From: Mesorhizobium sangaii
GTDB taxonomy: Bacteria; Pseudomonadota; Alphaproteobacteria; Rhizobiales; Rhizobiaceae
Direction: 5' to 3'
NCBI RefSeq assembly: GCF_014207355.1
Contig: NZ_JACHEF010000004.1
Location: 434,001 to 498,000 of the forward strand
Length of the DNA stretch: 64,000 nucleotides
Below, piece by piece: positions 9,257 to 17,155 of this stretch; position 1 is the stretch's first letter, and each line of letters begins with the position of its first letter. Position numbers and translations under genes: made by a program. The notes beneath the pieces are model-generated. The model did no database searches, was not told where the DNA came from, and saw only the letters and a program-made list of their open reading frames with translations.

Positions 9257-9713
9257 CTATCGGCGTCCACCCGGTCTATATTCGCCGGGATCGATAAAGT
9301 TCCCTGCCCACAAGTTACGTTTCGCAATCCGGCTTCTCGCTCTTCGGCAAGGTATCGAGGCGTTTGTTTGTCGGCGACTGCCAATCCGTGTTTCACGAGG
9401 TCGCGTCCGAGATCGATGCCTCCCACGAAGCAGACCCCGACATCGTTGTCATAGCGATCCTTGCCTTCGATGGTGCAGGATACATCCCCCGTAGCGATGA
9501 GATGGCGAATGTGGTCACGCGCATACCTGCCACAGGGCCAGATCTTGTCAGCGGCATCAAAACACGCCTGCGAAAGTAGGCATCGATACCGAGCAACTGA
9601 ACCCGATTCTTGTCATGCCACAGCGTGTCGCCGTCATGAGCAAACCAATGCTCTGCTGCGGACACGGTGCTACAGGTGAGCACGACGGCGAGAGCGAGGG
9701 TCAACCTACACAT
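9257..9713 (-). pseudogene. Secreted thermonuclease (SNase-like), two frameshifts
   Basis: ATG 9713 begins a signal peptide (MCRLTLALAVVLTCSTVSAA). Then come DGDTL and the barrel strand RVQLLGIDA. Near 9575 the frame moves to AADKIWPCGRYARDHI, DRYDNDVGVCFVGG and DLVKHGLAVAD, typical SNase core elements, and near 9315 it moves again to LWAGNF, ending at 9257. The protein would degrade nucleic acid outside the cytoplasm if intact. The usual PET after GIDA is lost at the first break. A second thermonuclease lies at 19026. Confidence 0.7.
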
Positions 9714-9726
9714 CGCCGAGCATTTT

Positions 9727-10152
9727 ATGCGCCCTATCGACGTATTGGAAAGGGACCGTTTCGAAAACTTCCGCTCCCGTAATCCCACCACACGGGCCAG
9801 CGGCCCGCCTGCTAGGTTGGTCAAGCGGCGGACTGCCCGGCGCCTTACTCCCAACGCCCCCGCCCAAGGGCGCCCGCCATCCAAGTCGCGGGCCGATCTC
9901 CAGATCGTCCTTCGGCGCGCTGCCTTGGTGCTCAGGAACGTCGCTGGCGTGCCCCTGGAGCCGCCGGCGGAAGACGCTTTAAACTCAATCGCCGCCGAGA
10001 TGAAGATCGGCCGGTCGGACCTCATTCAGATCGTGCTGCGGGAGTGGCTGGAAACGAATGCTTATCTGCCGGTGCGGATGATCTATGAGGAAAGCGAGAC
10101 GGATGGGCGTAGGCTGCCCTTCAGAGGACCGCTGCCGACAACAGCAGGATGA
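9727..10152 (+). CDS. Hypothetical protein with ribbon-helix-helix-like C-terminus
   Basis: The last ~45 residues (EDALNSIAAEMKIGRSDLIQIVLREWLE, given as two helices, then YLPV) resemble the helix pair of small CopG/Arc-like proteins. The first ~75 residues are Arg/Pro-rich and may be non-coding, so the true start is probably further in. No partner toxin was seen. Its end overlaps the end of the convergent membrane-protein gene. Confidence 0.35.
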   Translation: MRPIDVLERDRFENFRSRNPTTRASGPPARLVKRRTARRLTPNAPAQGRPPSKSRADLQIVLRRAALVLRNVAGVPLEPPAEDALNSIAAEMKIGRSDLIQIVLREWLETNAYLPVRMIYEESETDGRRLPFRGPLPTTAG

Positions 10153-10381
10153 ACCCGATCCCCATCATCAGCAGGCCTGGCCAGTTGTGCGACAGGCCAA
10201 GAAAACCGAGGCCGCGCCGACGCGGCTCAAGTGTCGGACCTGGGGTTGCGAGATTTGGCGTTGGGCGATCAGGCCTAGCAGCAGAAGGCACCGGATCGCT
10301 CAGTCGCCCGCGCCATAGAACCGCGCTGGCAATGTACACAACGCCAGCGACAGTAAGCAACGCTCCAATGATGACCGCCAT
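10121..10381 (-). CDS. Small membrane protein with two transmembrane helices
   Basis: The 86-residue product starts with MAVIIGALLTVAGVVYIASAV (helix one), has a proline-rich basic loop of about 45 residues, and ends with WPGLLMMGIGFILLLSAAVL (helix two). The second Met of the frame is chosen because it begins the hydrophobic segment. No domain of known function was recognised. Confidence 0.6.
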   Translation of the reverse strand: MAVIIGALLTVAGVVYIASAVLWRGRLSDPVPSAARPDRPTPNLATPGPTLEPRRRGLGFLGLSHNWPGLLMMGIGFILLLSAAVL

Positions 10382-10494
10382 TGGGAGAGAACGGTGAAGA
10401 TGCTCAGTGGTTCCACCAAAAACCACCTGCGACTCAAGCCGCTGTGCCGCGCCGATAAAAATCCGCTCCCGTCAGCGCTTCAGTAGCCGCTCCA

Positions 10495-10529
10495 AAAAGC
10501 CCGCCACAGGTCGCTCCGGGCGGGCTTTT
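10495..10529. terminator. Strong symmetric hairpin terminator
   Basis: AAAAGCCCGCC and GGCGGGCTTTT form a perfect 11-bp stem around a 13-base loop. The A/T ends allow termination in both directions; on the minus strand it would end transcripts of the Arg/Tyr-rich Tat gene. Confidence 0.8.
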
Positions 10530-10588
10530 CATCGATCAGGGACTCGATTTCGGGCCGCTGCCCATCGTTAGAAGTCACGGGCTAGTTG

Positions 10589-10918
10589 CTAATACCGATA
10601 CATGCCCCAAGCACGCCTGCGGTAGCATCGGACGCGCCGACGACCATGTCGCCAATAACTACGGCACACCCTTCTCCATCCCCGGCGGTGGTAGCGGCGG
10701 TAATAGCGGCGGTGGTAGCGCCGATAGTAGACCTGATCCACTTCTGCCGGGGTACCTTCGTTGTCGAAGGTCTCGGCCTCTGGCGCCTCGAGTTCATCGA
10801 GAATGCCGCTTCGAGCGCCTGGAACACCCGCCACTGCGTCGATAGGCCGAACTGCGCTTGCAAAGGCCGCTGCCCCTGCAATGCCAAACATTGCTGTCAA
10901 GAAGGATCGCCGATCCAT
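10589..10918 (-). CDS. Tat-exported Arg/Tyr-rich protamine-like protein
   Basis: ATG 10918 begins MDRRSFLTAMFGIAGAAAFA, a textbook twin-arginine signal (DRRSFLT). The mature part is first acidic (ELEAPEAETFDNEG) and then becomes extremely rich in Arg, Tyr and His: YYRRYHRRYYRRYHRRGW and more to the C-terminus, ending WGMYRY. Similar Tat proteins with Arg/Tyr tails are widespread in rhizobia and often auto-annotated as protamine-like; their role is unknown. The tail could bind polyanions in the periplasm or cell wall. A strong terminator lies downstream. Confidence 0.75.
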   Translation of the reverse strand: MDRRSFLTAMFGIAGAAAFASAVRPIDAVAGVPGARSGILDELEAPEAETFDNEGTPAEVDQVYYRRYHRRYYRRYHRRGWRRVCRSYWRHGRRRVRCYRRRAWGMYRY

Positions 10919-11021
10919 ACAAACCTCCCGCTCTCGCCTGCAGGAAGAGCAGGCATTTTCATGCAACGCATCTAGTCAGGCGTAGTTCCCGATCACGCAT
11001 TGCGGATCTTCGCGCTTCAAT

Positions 11022-11203
11022 CTACTCGTTTGCATGGTTAATTTTGTCGCAGTCAGCGCCCTTCGGCGTAATCTCCTCGATCCGCACCTTGTCGCCGATC
11101 TCTTTGGCTAAAGCGAACGCCTTTGGCCTTTGTCCTTCGTGGTCAACACTGTGCGCCAATGCGGCTTCTCGAAAACGCTTACGATGTAGGTTGCCTTCGG
11201 CAT
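11022..11203 (-). pseudogene. Small conserved cytoplasmic protein, frameshifted
   Basis: From ATG 11203 the frame reads MPKATYIVSVFEKPHWRTVL and after a slip near 11120 continues AFALAKEIGDKVRIEEITPKG to the stop at 11022. The pattern of a beta-hairpin followed by a helix with KAxALAKE resembles DUF2188-like proteins. Another copy of the end of this family (QIEGITPKVKRR) lies at 13720-13765. Confidence 0.45.
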
Positions 11204-11258
11204 TCTCGGCCATGCGATCGGCTCCCTAGTCCGCCACCCCGGCATCGTGATGCACGAC

Positions 11259-11642
11259 CTAGCGACGCAGCGCGATTGAACCTGTGGTCATCGGCACGAA
11301 GAAGCACGTCCAGCGCATCCTAAGTCTGCCGACACGAAACGTTGGCGACAAAGACTCGCAGATATGAAACCGCTCGTCCGGGGCTGCTTGGACGCGCCCT
11401 CGCGGGATAAACCACTCCCCTATCGGCGGATCGTTCCGAGAGTAGGGTTGAGGCTGTTTTACGAAATAGCCGTCCTTAGTCGCCCTCACGTCGCTGGAAT
11501 CGATCGGATGGCAATCGCGGTTTCCGCAGCATTTGGCATGAAGAACGGGGTCGGATTTACCGCTGTACCAATCATGGGCCTCAGCATCAAAAGAAACAAC
11601 AAGGCCCACTAGGACGGCAATACGCCTTTGCGAATGTCTCAT
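11259..11642 (-). CDS. Secreted Cys-containing protein of the AHDWYS family
   Basis: A short signal peptide (MRHSQRRIAVLVGLVVSFDAEA) precedes AHDWYSGKSDP, CCGNRDCHPI and a C-terminal CFFVPMTTG. This order (AHxWYS, CCxxxDC, then Cys near the end) is a conserved rhizobial periplasmic family without assigned function; the paired Cys suggest disulfides or metal binding. The start at 11642 is chosen because it gives the shorter normal signal peptide. Confidence 0.6.
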   Translation of the reverse strand: MRHSQRRIAVLVGLVVSFDAEAHDWYSGKSDPVLHAKCCGNRDCHPIDSSDVRATKDGYFVKQPQPYSRNDPPIGEWFIPRGRVQAAPDERFHICESLSPTFRVGRLRMRWTCFFVPMTTGSIALRR

Positions 11643-12099
11643 GGCAGAGCCCCTCAACATACGCGTATATCACATTAGCTATTGCTCATAAATGCGATGC
11701 GCGGCATTTCCTGCCATCTTACTCGACAATGCGCATAGCGCGCCTGATGCGCTCGCCTGGCTATTGTTGGGTATGAAAAGGGCGCCGGCTTACCGGAAGA
11801 TCGAAGGCTCGGCGGCCGGCGCTTAAGAGGCGCGCTGGTGGGATAGAGATTCCAAGCGCGCAATTCCTTATTTAGCACAGACTCATCCAAGCTGCGAGGC
11901 CCGATAGGGGCGCTGCGGATTGCGCTTCCATTAGCTTGAGCGCATATTTTGGCGGCCGGGTTCTCCATTCCCGGAAGGCCCGGTTGCTGTCCCCTGTGTC
12001 ACCCATAGCTGTGCGGCAGCCGAGCCGTCTACACACAGGCCACCCCGCCAGCGCCAGTACGACGCCAGCGGACAGGGCGAAGGCGAGACCGCGTGATGA
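11643..12099. other. Intergenic stretch with a dispersed repeat
   Basis: No supported gene. The minus-strand open frame 11675-11968 has no recognised domain. It contains one copy of a repeat (11912-11959) whose other copy is near the right end of the window. Confidence 0.4.
11912..11959 (+). repeat. Dispersed ~45-bp repeat, copy 1
   Basis: The core TCCATTAGCTTGAG with GGATTGCGC before it and CGGCCGG after it recurs at 63161-63207 in the same orientation, with a handful of mismatches and a similar length. Confidence 0.7.
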
Positions 12100-12308
12100 C
12101 TAGCGGCCCAAAGGCTGCCGTGAAAGCGAAATCAGCTCCGGTTCATCGACTATGCCGGCCATATAGTTGGTGATGATCCGAGAGGCCAGTCTGTCCTGCG
12201 CATCAGCTGACGGGTGAGCGAGTTTGAGCTGCTCGAAAACCCGCCCCAGCAAGGCCAATTCGGCAGGATCAAAAATCCCGGCATCCACAGCTTTCGTCTG
12301 ATAGGCAT
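12100..12308 (-). pseudogene. Small protein encoded after a LigD-type ligase (copy 1)
   Basis: The ATG at 12308 lies two bases after the ligase stop. The intact reading is MPIRRKAVDAGIFDPAEL, as in the second copy at 15226, but here CGAAAG replaces CGAAAAG, so the frame breaks after six codons. The remainder (ALLGRVFEQLKLAHPSAD, ASRIITNYMAGIVDEPEL) looks like a small helical rhizobial protein of ~69 residues. Function unknown. Confidence 0.6.
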
Positions 12309-12310
12309 AG

Positions 12311-13020
12311 CTAATCCTCGTCCCGAAAATCCTGTAGCGAAGCGTGGCTCAGTTTAGCCTCGCCCCTCAGATACCGGACGCGGGCAGTGATGCCGGGCTT
12401 CAACCATTCCACGTCTGAACTCGTGACAGCACTAGGTAGCCCCTGCGGCGCCGCTCGGCCCTTCTGCACACGTTGCAGCAGTCGTTCCCGCATTTGCTTG
12501 GTAAGAGCGATGGTAGCCGGCCCGGCATATTTCCCCTCCCGTGCCATGAGCCCGACAGTCTGCTTGCCAGGCTCTCGTTTCAAGCCGAGCAATTGAAAGT
12601 CGCCAACTTCCCAGCACTTGGTTTTGACCCAGGAATCAGACGGTCCGCTGCGGTAAGGGCTGCCGCGTCTCTTCGAGACCATGCCCTCTAGGCCCATTTT
12701 CTCGACCGCCTGGAAGAATGCTGCACCGCCCCCCTCGACATGCTCGGAATACTGGATGACCCCTGTGCCGGCTTGACGAGATTCCAGAGCTTGGCCTTGC
12801 GATCGCTGGCAATGGGCGCAAATCTTGGCCGTCTAGGTGCATGATGTCGAACGCGACGAAGGCCATCAGTTCGGCGTTATAGGTCATGCGCGAGTGCATT
12901 TGATGGAAATTCGGGGTGCCGTCCGGTTCCGGTGCGATCATCTCGCCATCAACGATGAAGGATTTTGCCGGAAGCTTTTCGACCGCGTCGATCACTGGCC
13001 AGAAACGCCTTGCAGCCAAC
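12311..13020 (-). pseudogene. LigD-type ATP-dependent DNA ligase, 3' part
   Basis: Ligase motifs are recognisable: FIVDGEMIAPEPDG (motif III region), AFVAFDIMHLDG (motif IIIa), LGLEGMVSKRR (motif IV) and SWVKTKCWEV (motif V), ending RHASL-type QDFRDED at 12311. At least one frame change lies near 12700-12830. The 5' part of the same gene lies at 13390-13517, separated by foreign sequence. Intact relatives seal DNA ends in non-homologous end joining; no Ku gene is in the window. Confidence 0.7.
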
Positions 13021-13080
13021 TCCAGTCCGCTTACTGCGAGCTGTGCAACGAGGCGCGCGGTTCATGGGGTTATCGATCAT
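13018..13080 (-). pseudogene. HGGXTG-type protein, N-terminal fragment
   Basis: ATG 13080 overlaps the preceding stop (ATGA) and reads NPMNRAPRCTARSKRTGVGC, the start of a small Cys/Arg-rich phage- and plasmid-associated family. It is cut after ~21 codons, where the sequence passes directly into ligase codons (AARRFWPVIDAVEK). Confidence 0.55.
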
Positions 13081-13389
13081 TTTTCTTGCTCCACCCCACC
13101 CCCGTGAGCGACGTTGCCGACGATTGCCTGTGCTGCGGTAGCGCTTCAGGGCCTCGACCTGGGCCACAAACGTTCGCGCGAGGCGGTTCAATGTCCGCTC
13201 TTGGGATTCTCTCAGTTCCCATGTTTTAGCGGCCCCCATGTTGGCGGCTGCATTCATCGTAGCCAGGTGGATGGCGGCCATCTGGATGCCCAGAGTAGCT
13301 TCGATCTGGTCTTTCGGTCGCACGCCACTGACAATGGATAGTGCGTAGTTCATTTGCCCTTCAACCACCGTGTCGCTTGGACCAATCGT
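13077..13389 (-). pseudogene. Conserved accessory protein fragment inserted in the ligase gene
   Basis: It reads IEATLGIQMAAIHLATMNAA, later RTLNRLARTFVAQVEALKRYR and, after a slip, AQAIVGNV, ending at TGA 13077. In relatives recalled for this family a KVTVQHV-type stretch lies before QAIVGNV; it is missing here. It is joined at its 5' side to the ligase codons AFTKNG. In related genomes such a gene normally precedes an HGGXTG-type gene, as it does here. Confidence 0.55.
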
Positions 13390-13517
13390 GCCGTTCTTGG
13401 TAAATGCGCGGGCGCCTGCCCAATCGAGGATGATCTGAGTGCGGAAGCCGTCATATTTGATTTCGTGCAGCCAGTCGTCGCTGACCGGCGCCTCCTGGAC
13501 CAGGAGCGGCTCCTGCG
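13390..13517 (-). pseudogene. LigD-type DNA ligase, 5' fragment with nucleotidyl-lysine motif
   Basis: It reads PLLVQEAPVSDDWLHEIKYD and GFRTQIILDWAGARAFTKNG; EIKYDGFR is ligase motif I with the lysine that is adenylated. It ends exactly where the inserted fragment starts. With the 3' part at 12311-13020 it would make one ligase. Confidence 0.65.
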
Positions 13518-13693
13518 GTGATGAATCTCAACCGGGCTTCGCCGACCCCGTTACGGCTAAGCTGGAAACGCTGGGCCGAAACTAGCCCTGGCAGCCTCAG
13601 AATGTCATGCAGGTGGCGATCATACCACGCATTGAACTCGGGCTCGCGTCCCTCGACAGGATTCGTCAGGACGGCAAATACATGTCTGCTCAT
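13515..13693 (-). pseudogene. DUF4286/EthD-like protein, N-terminal fragment
   Basis: ATG 13693 begins SRHVFAVLTNPVEGREPEF, then NAWYDRHLHDILRLPG and SAQRFQLS, the start of a ferredoxin-like-fold EthD/DUF4286-type protein. After ~58 residues it runs into the ligase 5' fragment in a different frame, so only the first half is present. Confidence 0.55.
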
Positions 13694-13719
13694 TCCATTG
13701 TCCTCGCTTCTGTGGGCGG

Positions 13720-13765
13720 CTAGCGCCTCTTCACCTTCGGCGTGATCCCTTCGATCTGCACGGCG
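13720..13765 (-). pseudogene. C-terminal fragment of the small protein family seen at 11.1 kb
   Basis: The minus strand reads AVQIEGITPKVKRR then TAG, comparable with DKVRIEEITPKG at the end of the 11022-11203 gene. Only ~14 codons remain. Confidence 0.35.
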
Positions 13766-13897
13766 AAGGCGCTTGCCGGGCAACATGTGGGCGTCATAGC
13801 GTGGAGCCGTGATGCCTATCCAGCGCTAGGACACTATGGCCCTCCGACCGTGCTTTTCACCAACGGCGACGTGCCCGACACATGGAATGACGAATGA
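13748..13897 (+). pseudogene. Truncated conserved hypothetical, C-terminal part
   Basis: The plus strand reads KALAGQHVGVIAWSRDAYPA, then GPPTVLFTNGDVP, and stops at TGA 13897, overlapping the next ATG by four bases. It looks like the end of a small rhizobial protein of the IAWSRDA type whose 5' half was lost at the junction with minus-strand fragments. Confidence 0.45.
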
Positions 13898-14136
13898 TCA
13901 ACCCGCCTAGGCACCAGGAGGAATATCAAGATCGATCGATCGAATGCCAGGAGGCCATTGAGCCCGGCTTTCAAGCCATTGTCGATTGCATGCTTGAGGT
14001 CGGCTGGACACGCGGCGAGATCCTGCGGTCATTGAAGCGGCTCATTGCCGCCGACAACATGACCCAGAAAGAGATAAAAACGGAGGCAGAGTTGGCAATC
14101 GTGCGCCCCATGATACGCGACGGCAAGCGGCTTTAA
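13894..14136 (+). CDS. Conserved hypothetical 80-residue protein
   Basis: The start overlaps the previous stop (ATGA). The product contains DRSIECQEAIEPGFQAIVD and GWTRGEILRSLKRLIAADN, a helical pattern seen in many small Mesorhizobium proteins. No enzyme motif, signal or membrane segment. It is intact, unlike most neighbours. Confidence 0.6.
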   Translation: MINPPRHQEEYQDRSIECQEAIEPGFQAIVDCMLEVGWTRGEILRSLKRLIAADNMTQKEIKTEAELAIVRPMIRDGKRL

Positions 14137-14362
14137 GACCTACTGACGCCAGCTTCGTCGATCTCCGCGTCCATCTGTTCGCCTATGGGCTTGGTCTTCC
14201 CGCCACCGGTTATAGGCTCACCATCGAAGCCCTGCAGCCATGCGTCTGCGTATTCGTGCCAGAACACGCCGGCACGACGCGCTCCCCACCTTCCTTGCGG
14301 GCCTGCGCGCCGTAGAGCGAGGCATATCCCACGCGCTCCTGGTCCTTTTTGGGCGCAACCAT
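14133..14362 (-). pseudogene. Small hypothetical protein, frameshifted, fused to a third ligase 3' end
   Basis: ATG 14362 follows GGAGGAGG and reads MVAPKKDQERVGYASLYGAQ; near 14280 the frame moves to AGVFWHEYADAWLQGFDG and KTKPIGEQMDAEIDEAG, ending at 14133. Immediately upstream (14378-14420) the minus strand carries EEDPRHASLLDF, the usual last residues of a LigD-type ligase, so this is probably a third ligase-linked cassette from which the ligase body has been lost. Confidence 0.45.
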
Positions 14363-14578
14363 TTTCCTCCTCCTCCCCGAAATCCAGCAGCGAAGCGTGG
14401 CGTGGGTCTTCCTCGTTGACACATCTCGACGGCGGGAATGCGATTAATCGGAATAATTCGGGCGGAGGCTTCGTTAATTCCTCAGACAGTGCCGGGTTAA
14501 GGCAAAGTAGGAACATACTTCATTGAAGCCGCCAGACAGGCTGCGGCTTGCTCTGGCTCAACTCGAAGGAACCCAGAG

Positions 14579-15127
14579 ATGAAAACGGCTGTTTCGACCT
14601 CTTTCACAAGACGAAGCGTCGTCGCAGGGCTGGCGGTAGCCGCCGCATCGACGGCCGTATTGGCTGCAGACAACGCGCAAGCGCAGGCCAAGCAAACCAC
14701 GCCTGAGAAAAGTCTTTACGAGCGGCTGGGAGGCGTGTTCGCCATCGCAGCGGTGGTGGACCACTTTAGCGATGCAGTCGTGAAAAACCCCATAGTCGGC
14801 CAGAAGTCCAAGAACCCACAGCTGCGGAAATGGCACACCAAGAACCTTGGCAGGCTGCCCGGCCTCAAGTTCATGCGCACGCTGTGGGTCTGCGACGTTT
14901 CCGGTGGCCCCTTCAAGTTCGTCGCCACCAAGCCCGGCACGACGCCGCTCGGTCTTGAAGAGGCCCACCGGGACTTGCGGATCTCTCCCGCAGAGTTCGA
15001 TGAGGTCGCAGCGGAACTCGGGCGGACCCTGGACCACTTCAAGGTTCCGAAGCCCGAGAAGGCAGAGGTCCTTGCAGCCTTCGCCGCCCACAAAGACGAG
15101 GTTACCGCCGGCTACAAACAGGGCTGA
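14579..15127 (+). CDS. Tat-exported truncated haemoglobin (group I-like)
   Basis: The first ~36 residues form a twin-arginine signal (TRRSVVAGLAVAAASTAVLA). The globin follows: SLYERLGGVFAIAAVVDHFS is the hallmark start of truncated haemoglobins, and WHTKNLGRLPG, FKFVATKPGTTP and EAHRDLRISPAEFDEV continue the fold; the His of EAHRDL fits the proximal (F8) position. It would bind haem and O2 or NO in the periplasm, which is unusual because most truncated haemoglobins are cytoplasmic. Length 182 residues including signal; intact. The neighbouring 16248 gene is also Tat-exported. Confidence 0.8.
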   Translation: MKTAVSTSFTRRSVVAGLAVAAASTAVLAADNAQAQAKQTTPEKSLYERLGGVFAIAAVVDHFSDAVVKNPIVGQKSKNPQLRKWHTKNLGRLPGLKFMRTLWVCDVSGGPFKFVATKPGTTPLGLEEAHRDLRISPAEFDEVAAELGRTLDHFKVPKPEKAEVLAAFAAHKDEVTAGYKQG

Positions 15128-15154
15128 AGCCGCCGGTGCCTGTGGCGATCCCGA

Positions 15155-15226
15155 GCCACGGCCCAGCAAGGCCAATTCGGCAGGATCAAAAATCCCGGCA
15201 TCCACAGCTTTTCGTCTGATCGGCAT
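15155..15226 (-). pseudogene. Small ligase-linked protein (copy 2), 3' truncated
   Basis: ATG 15226 lies two bases after the ligase stop, exactly as in copy 1, and reads MPIRRKAVDAGIFDPAELAL then LGR before homology with copy 1 ends at the 3' flank of the globin gene. It preserves the AAAA run that is shortened in copy 1. Confidence 0.6.
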
Positions 15227-15228
15227 GG

Positions 15229-16108
15229 CTAATCCTCTTCCCGGAAATCCTGCAGCGAGGCATGACGAAGGTCTTCCTCGCCGCAGGTGCTTTACGCGGC
15301 CGATCAGCCCCGGCTTGACCCATTGCGGGGCTGTCCGCTTCATGCCCCTCGGCGCGGCGCCTACGCGCTCCTGGACGCGTTGCCAGAGCCGTTCGCGCAT
15401 CTCGCGGTTCAAGGTGATGAAGGCGCTGCCGACATAGCGCCCGGTGCCACGCTCTGCCATCAGGGCGAAAGCCGGCTTGCCCGCCTCGCGCTCGACGCCG
15501 AGCAGCTCGTATTCGTCGATCGTGTAGCATTTCGCCTTCAACCAGTTCGTTGACGGACCGCTGCGGTATTTGCTGTCCCGCCGCTTGGAAACCATGCCTT
15601 CCAGTCCAGCCTTGTCGACCAGGTGAAATATGCTGGCTGCATCGCCTGGCAGAGCCTCGCTGAACTGAATACGCCCGCCCGGCTCGATCATGCTGGACAG
15701 GATCTCGCGGCGTTCCTCACAGGCCATGTCGCGCAGATCGTGGCCGTTGAGGTGCAGCAGGTCGAAGGCAACGAAATAAAGGTCATGTTGCCGGCGGGTG
15801 ATTGCTTTCCGCAACTCGCCGAAGTCAGACAGGCCAGCGTCGTTCAGAACGATGATCTCGCCGTCGATTATGGCGCCTTCAGTCTCCAGTCCGGCGGCAG
15901 CCTTTGCCAGGTCGCGGTATTTCGACGTCCAGTCCAGTCCGCGCCGAGTGAAGATGCGCACGCCGCCGGCATCCCTGATAATTTGAGAGCGGTAGCCATC
16001 GAACTTGACTTCGTGGGACCAGCCATCGCCCTCGGGTGGCTTCTCCACCAAGGTCGGCATCAGCGGCTCGATAAACTCCAGGCGGACCCCGCTGGCAAGC
16101 TTACGCAT
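15229..16108 (-). pseudogene. LigD-type ATP-dependent DNA ligase (copy 2), one frameshift at the end
   Basis: The protein opens MRKLASGVRLEFIEPLMPTL and has motif I HEVKFDGYR (adenylated Lys), DGEIIVLND, YFVAFDLLHLNG, GLEGMVSKRR and WLKAKCY in order: a complete adenylation domain plus OB-fold, ~292 residues, without the primase or nuclease domains of full LigD. A missing G near 15285 shifts the last ~20 codons; the correct frame reads EEDLRHASLQDFREED and stops at 15229. Because only the tail is affected, activity may remain if translation reads the shifted frame. Confidence 0.75.
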
Positions 16109-16247
16109 AGAACGCCCCGCAACATCGAATTTGATTCAATATCGTACGGTCGTTTCCGTTCCGTTGGCTGATGCTGAAATGCTGAAAAGGGCCCGCCGGC
16201 CGAAGCCAGCGGGAGGGTCTGCGGTGGCCAGAGTGTGGTCTGGCAGA

Positions 16248-16673
16248 TTATGAAGCCTTCAGGTTTATCACCCGCATAACTGCAACCACTGTTCCGTTGT
16301 TCGTAGCGGCCTCCTTCGTGCTTCCCTTGCCGCAGCTCCATACGTCGCCTTCCTTGGCCTTGAACTGCTTCTCGCCGGCCGTGACCTCCAACTCGCCTTC
16401 AGTGACCGTGCAGACCATGTCGTCAGCCATGACATCCCCCAGCGGGCTGGAGCCCTTTGGCTGATAGACGACGTCTTCCATGGCGATTGTCTTGTACCCC
16501 TTGATATGGGAGTCCCGTGTTCCCAGTTCGATGAGCCGAACGCCGGGAAAAATCTCTTTGCCATCAGTAGGACCATAGGCCTTGGCCGCTACCGGAGTGG
16601 GCTTTGCAACCAATAGCGGGGCCGACAGCGAGGCGGCACCAAGGGCAAGAGCATTACGTCGATTCATCTTCAT
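16248..16673 (-). CDS. Tat-exported cupin-like protein
   Basis: MNRRNALALGAASLSAPLLV is a twin-arginine signal. The mature 105 residues form a small cupin-type barrel: DMVCTVTEGELEV and FKAKEGDVWSCGKGSTKEA match the two cupin motifs loosely, though several usual metal-binding His are absent. It may bind a small ligand in the periplasm. Intact, with no operon partner. Confidence 0.65.
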   Translation of the reverse strand: MKMNRRNALALGAASLSAPLLVAKPTPVAAKAYGPTDGKEIFPGVRLIELGTRDSHIKGYKTIAMEDVVYQPKGSSPLGDVMADDMVCTVTEGELEVTAGEKQFKAKEGDVWSCGKGSTKEAATNNGTVVAVMRVINLKAS

Positions 16674-16790
16674 AACATCCTCCCTGAGTTTAGTCCGCCC
16701 CAGCCGGGCGAACCCGATATTCTACGCGCCCGAGCAGCCAAATAGTCAAAACACAATTGGGCAGCCCGATCTCGGGCCATGAACGCAAAA

Positions 16791-16822
16791 AGCCCGCCAC
16801 CTTGGGTAAAAGGTGACGGGCT
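16791..16822 (-). terminator. Hairpin terminator (minus strand)
   Basis: AGCCCGCCACCTT and AAGGTGACGGGCT pair over 13 bases with one mismatch around a six-base loop. On the minus strand it is followed by TTTTTG. No minus-strand gene is recognised directly upstream. Confidence 0.55.
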
Positions 16823-16905
16823 CCAAAGTCGCCAGCAGAGGGACATTAGCTGGCGGAGAGGTAACTTTCTGCGGAAATATTGGTTGCGTCTAAAACACAA
16901 AAGAG

Positions 16906-16930
16906 CCCGCCACCGGGAAACGATGGCGGG
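16906..16930 (-). terminator. Second hairpin of similar sequence
   Basis: CCCGCCACCG and CGATGGCGGG form a 10-base stem with one G-T pair around five bases. It lies ~85 bases from the previous hairpin and shares the CCCGCCACC arm, so the two may be copies. The span 16931-17155 holds no supported gene. Confidence 0.45.
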
Positions 16931-17155
16931 AAGTTGTGTGGGTGCTCGGGAAGTGACTGCCGAGCAGGATCAGAACTTCACCTTCTGCGACAGTAAACGA
17001 GCGGCAGAGGGGATTGGTTGCGAACTACAAACGAGGGATGACGCTCAGCGCGGCGGTGGTAAGCGATGGCCGCCGCCCTGCGCGGTGTCCGATTTTCAAA
17101 GGGCCGGTATTGGGGTAAATTACTCTAGGCTCATACCGCTTACCGGAGCATTATT

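Noticed and set aside
9393..10025. Long minus-strand frame as a 210-residue protein
   Set aside because: Only the thermonuclease part from 9713 is coherent; the upstream ~104 residues oppose another frame and lack features.
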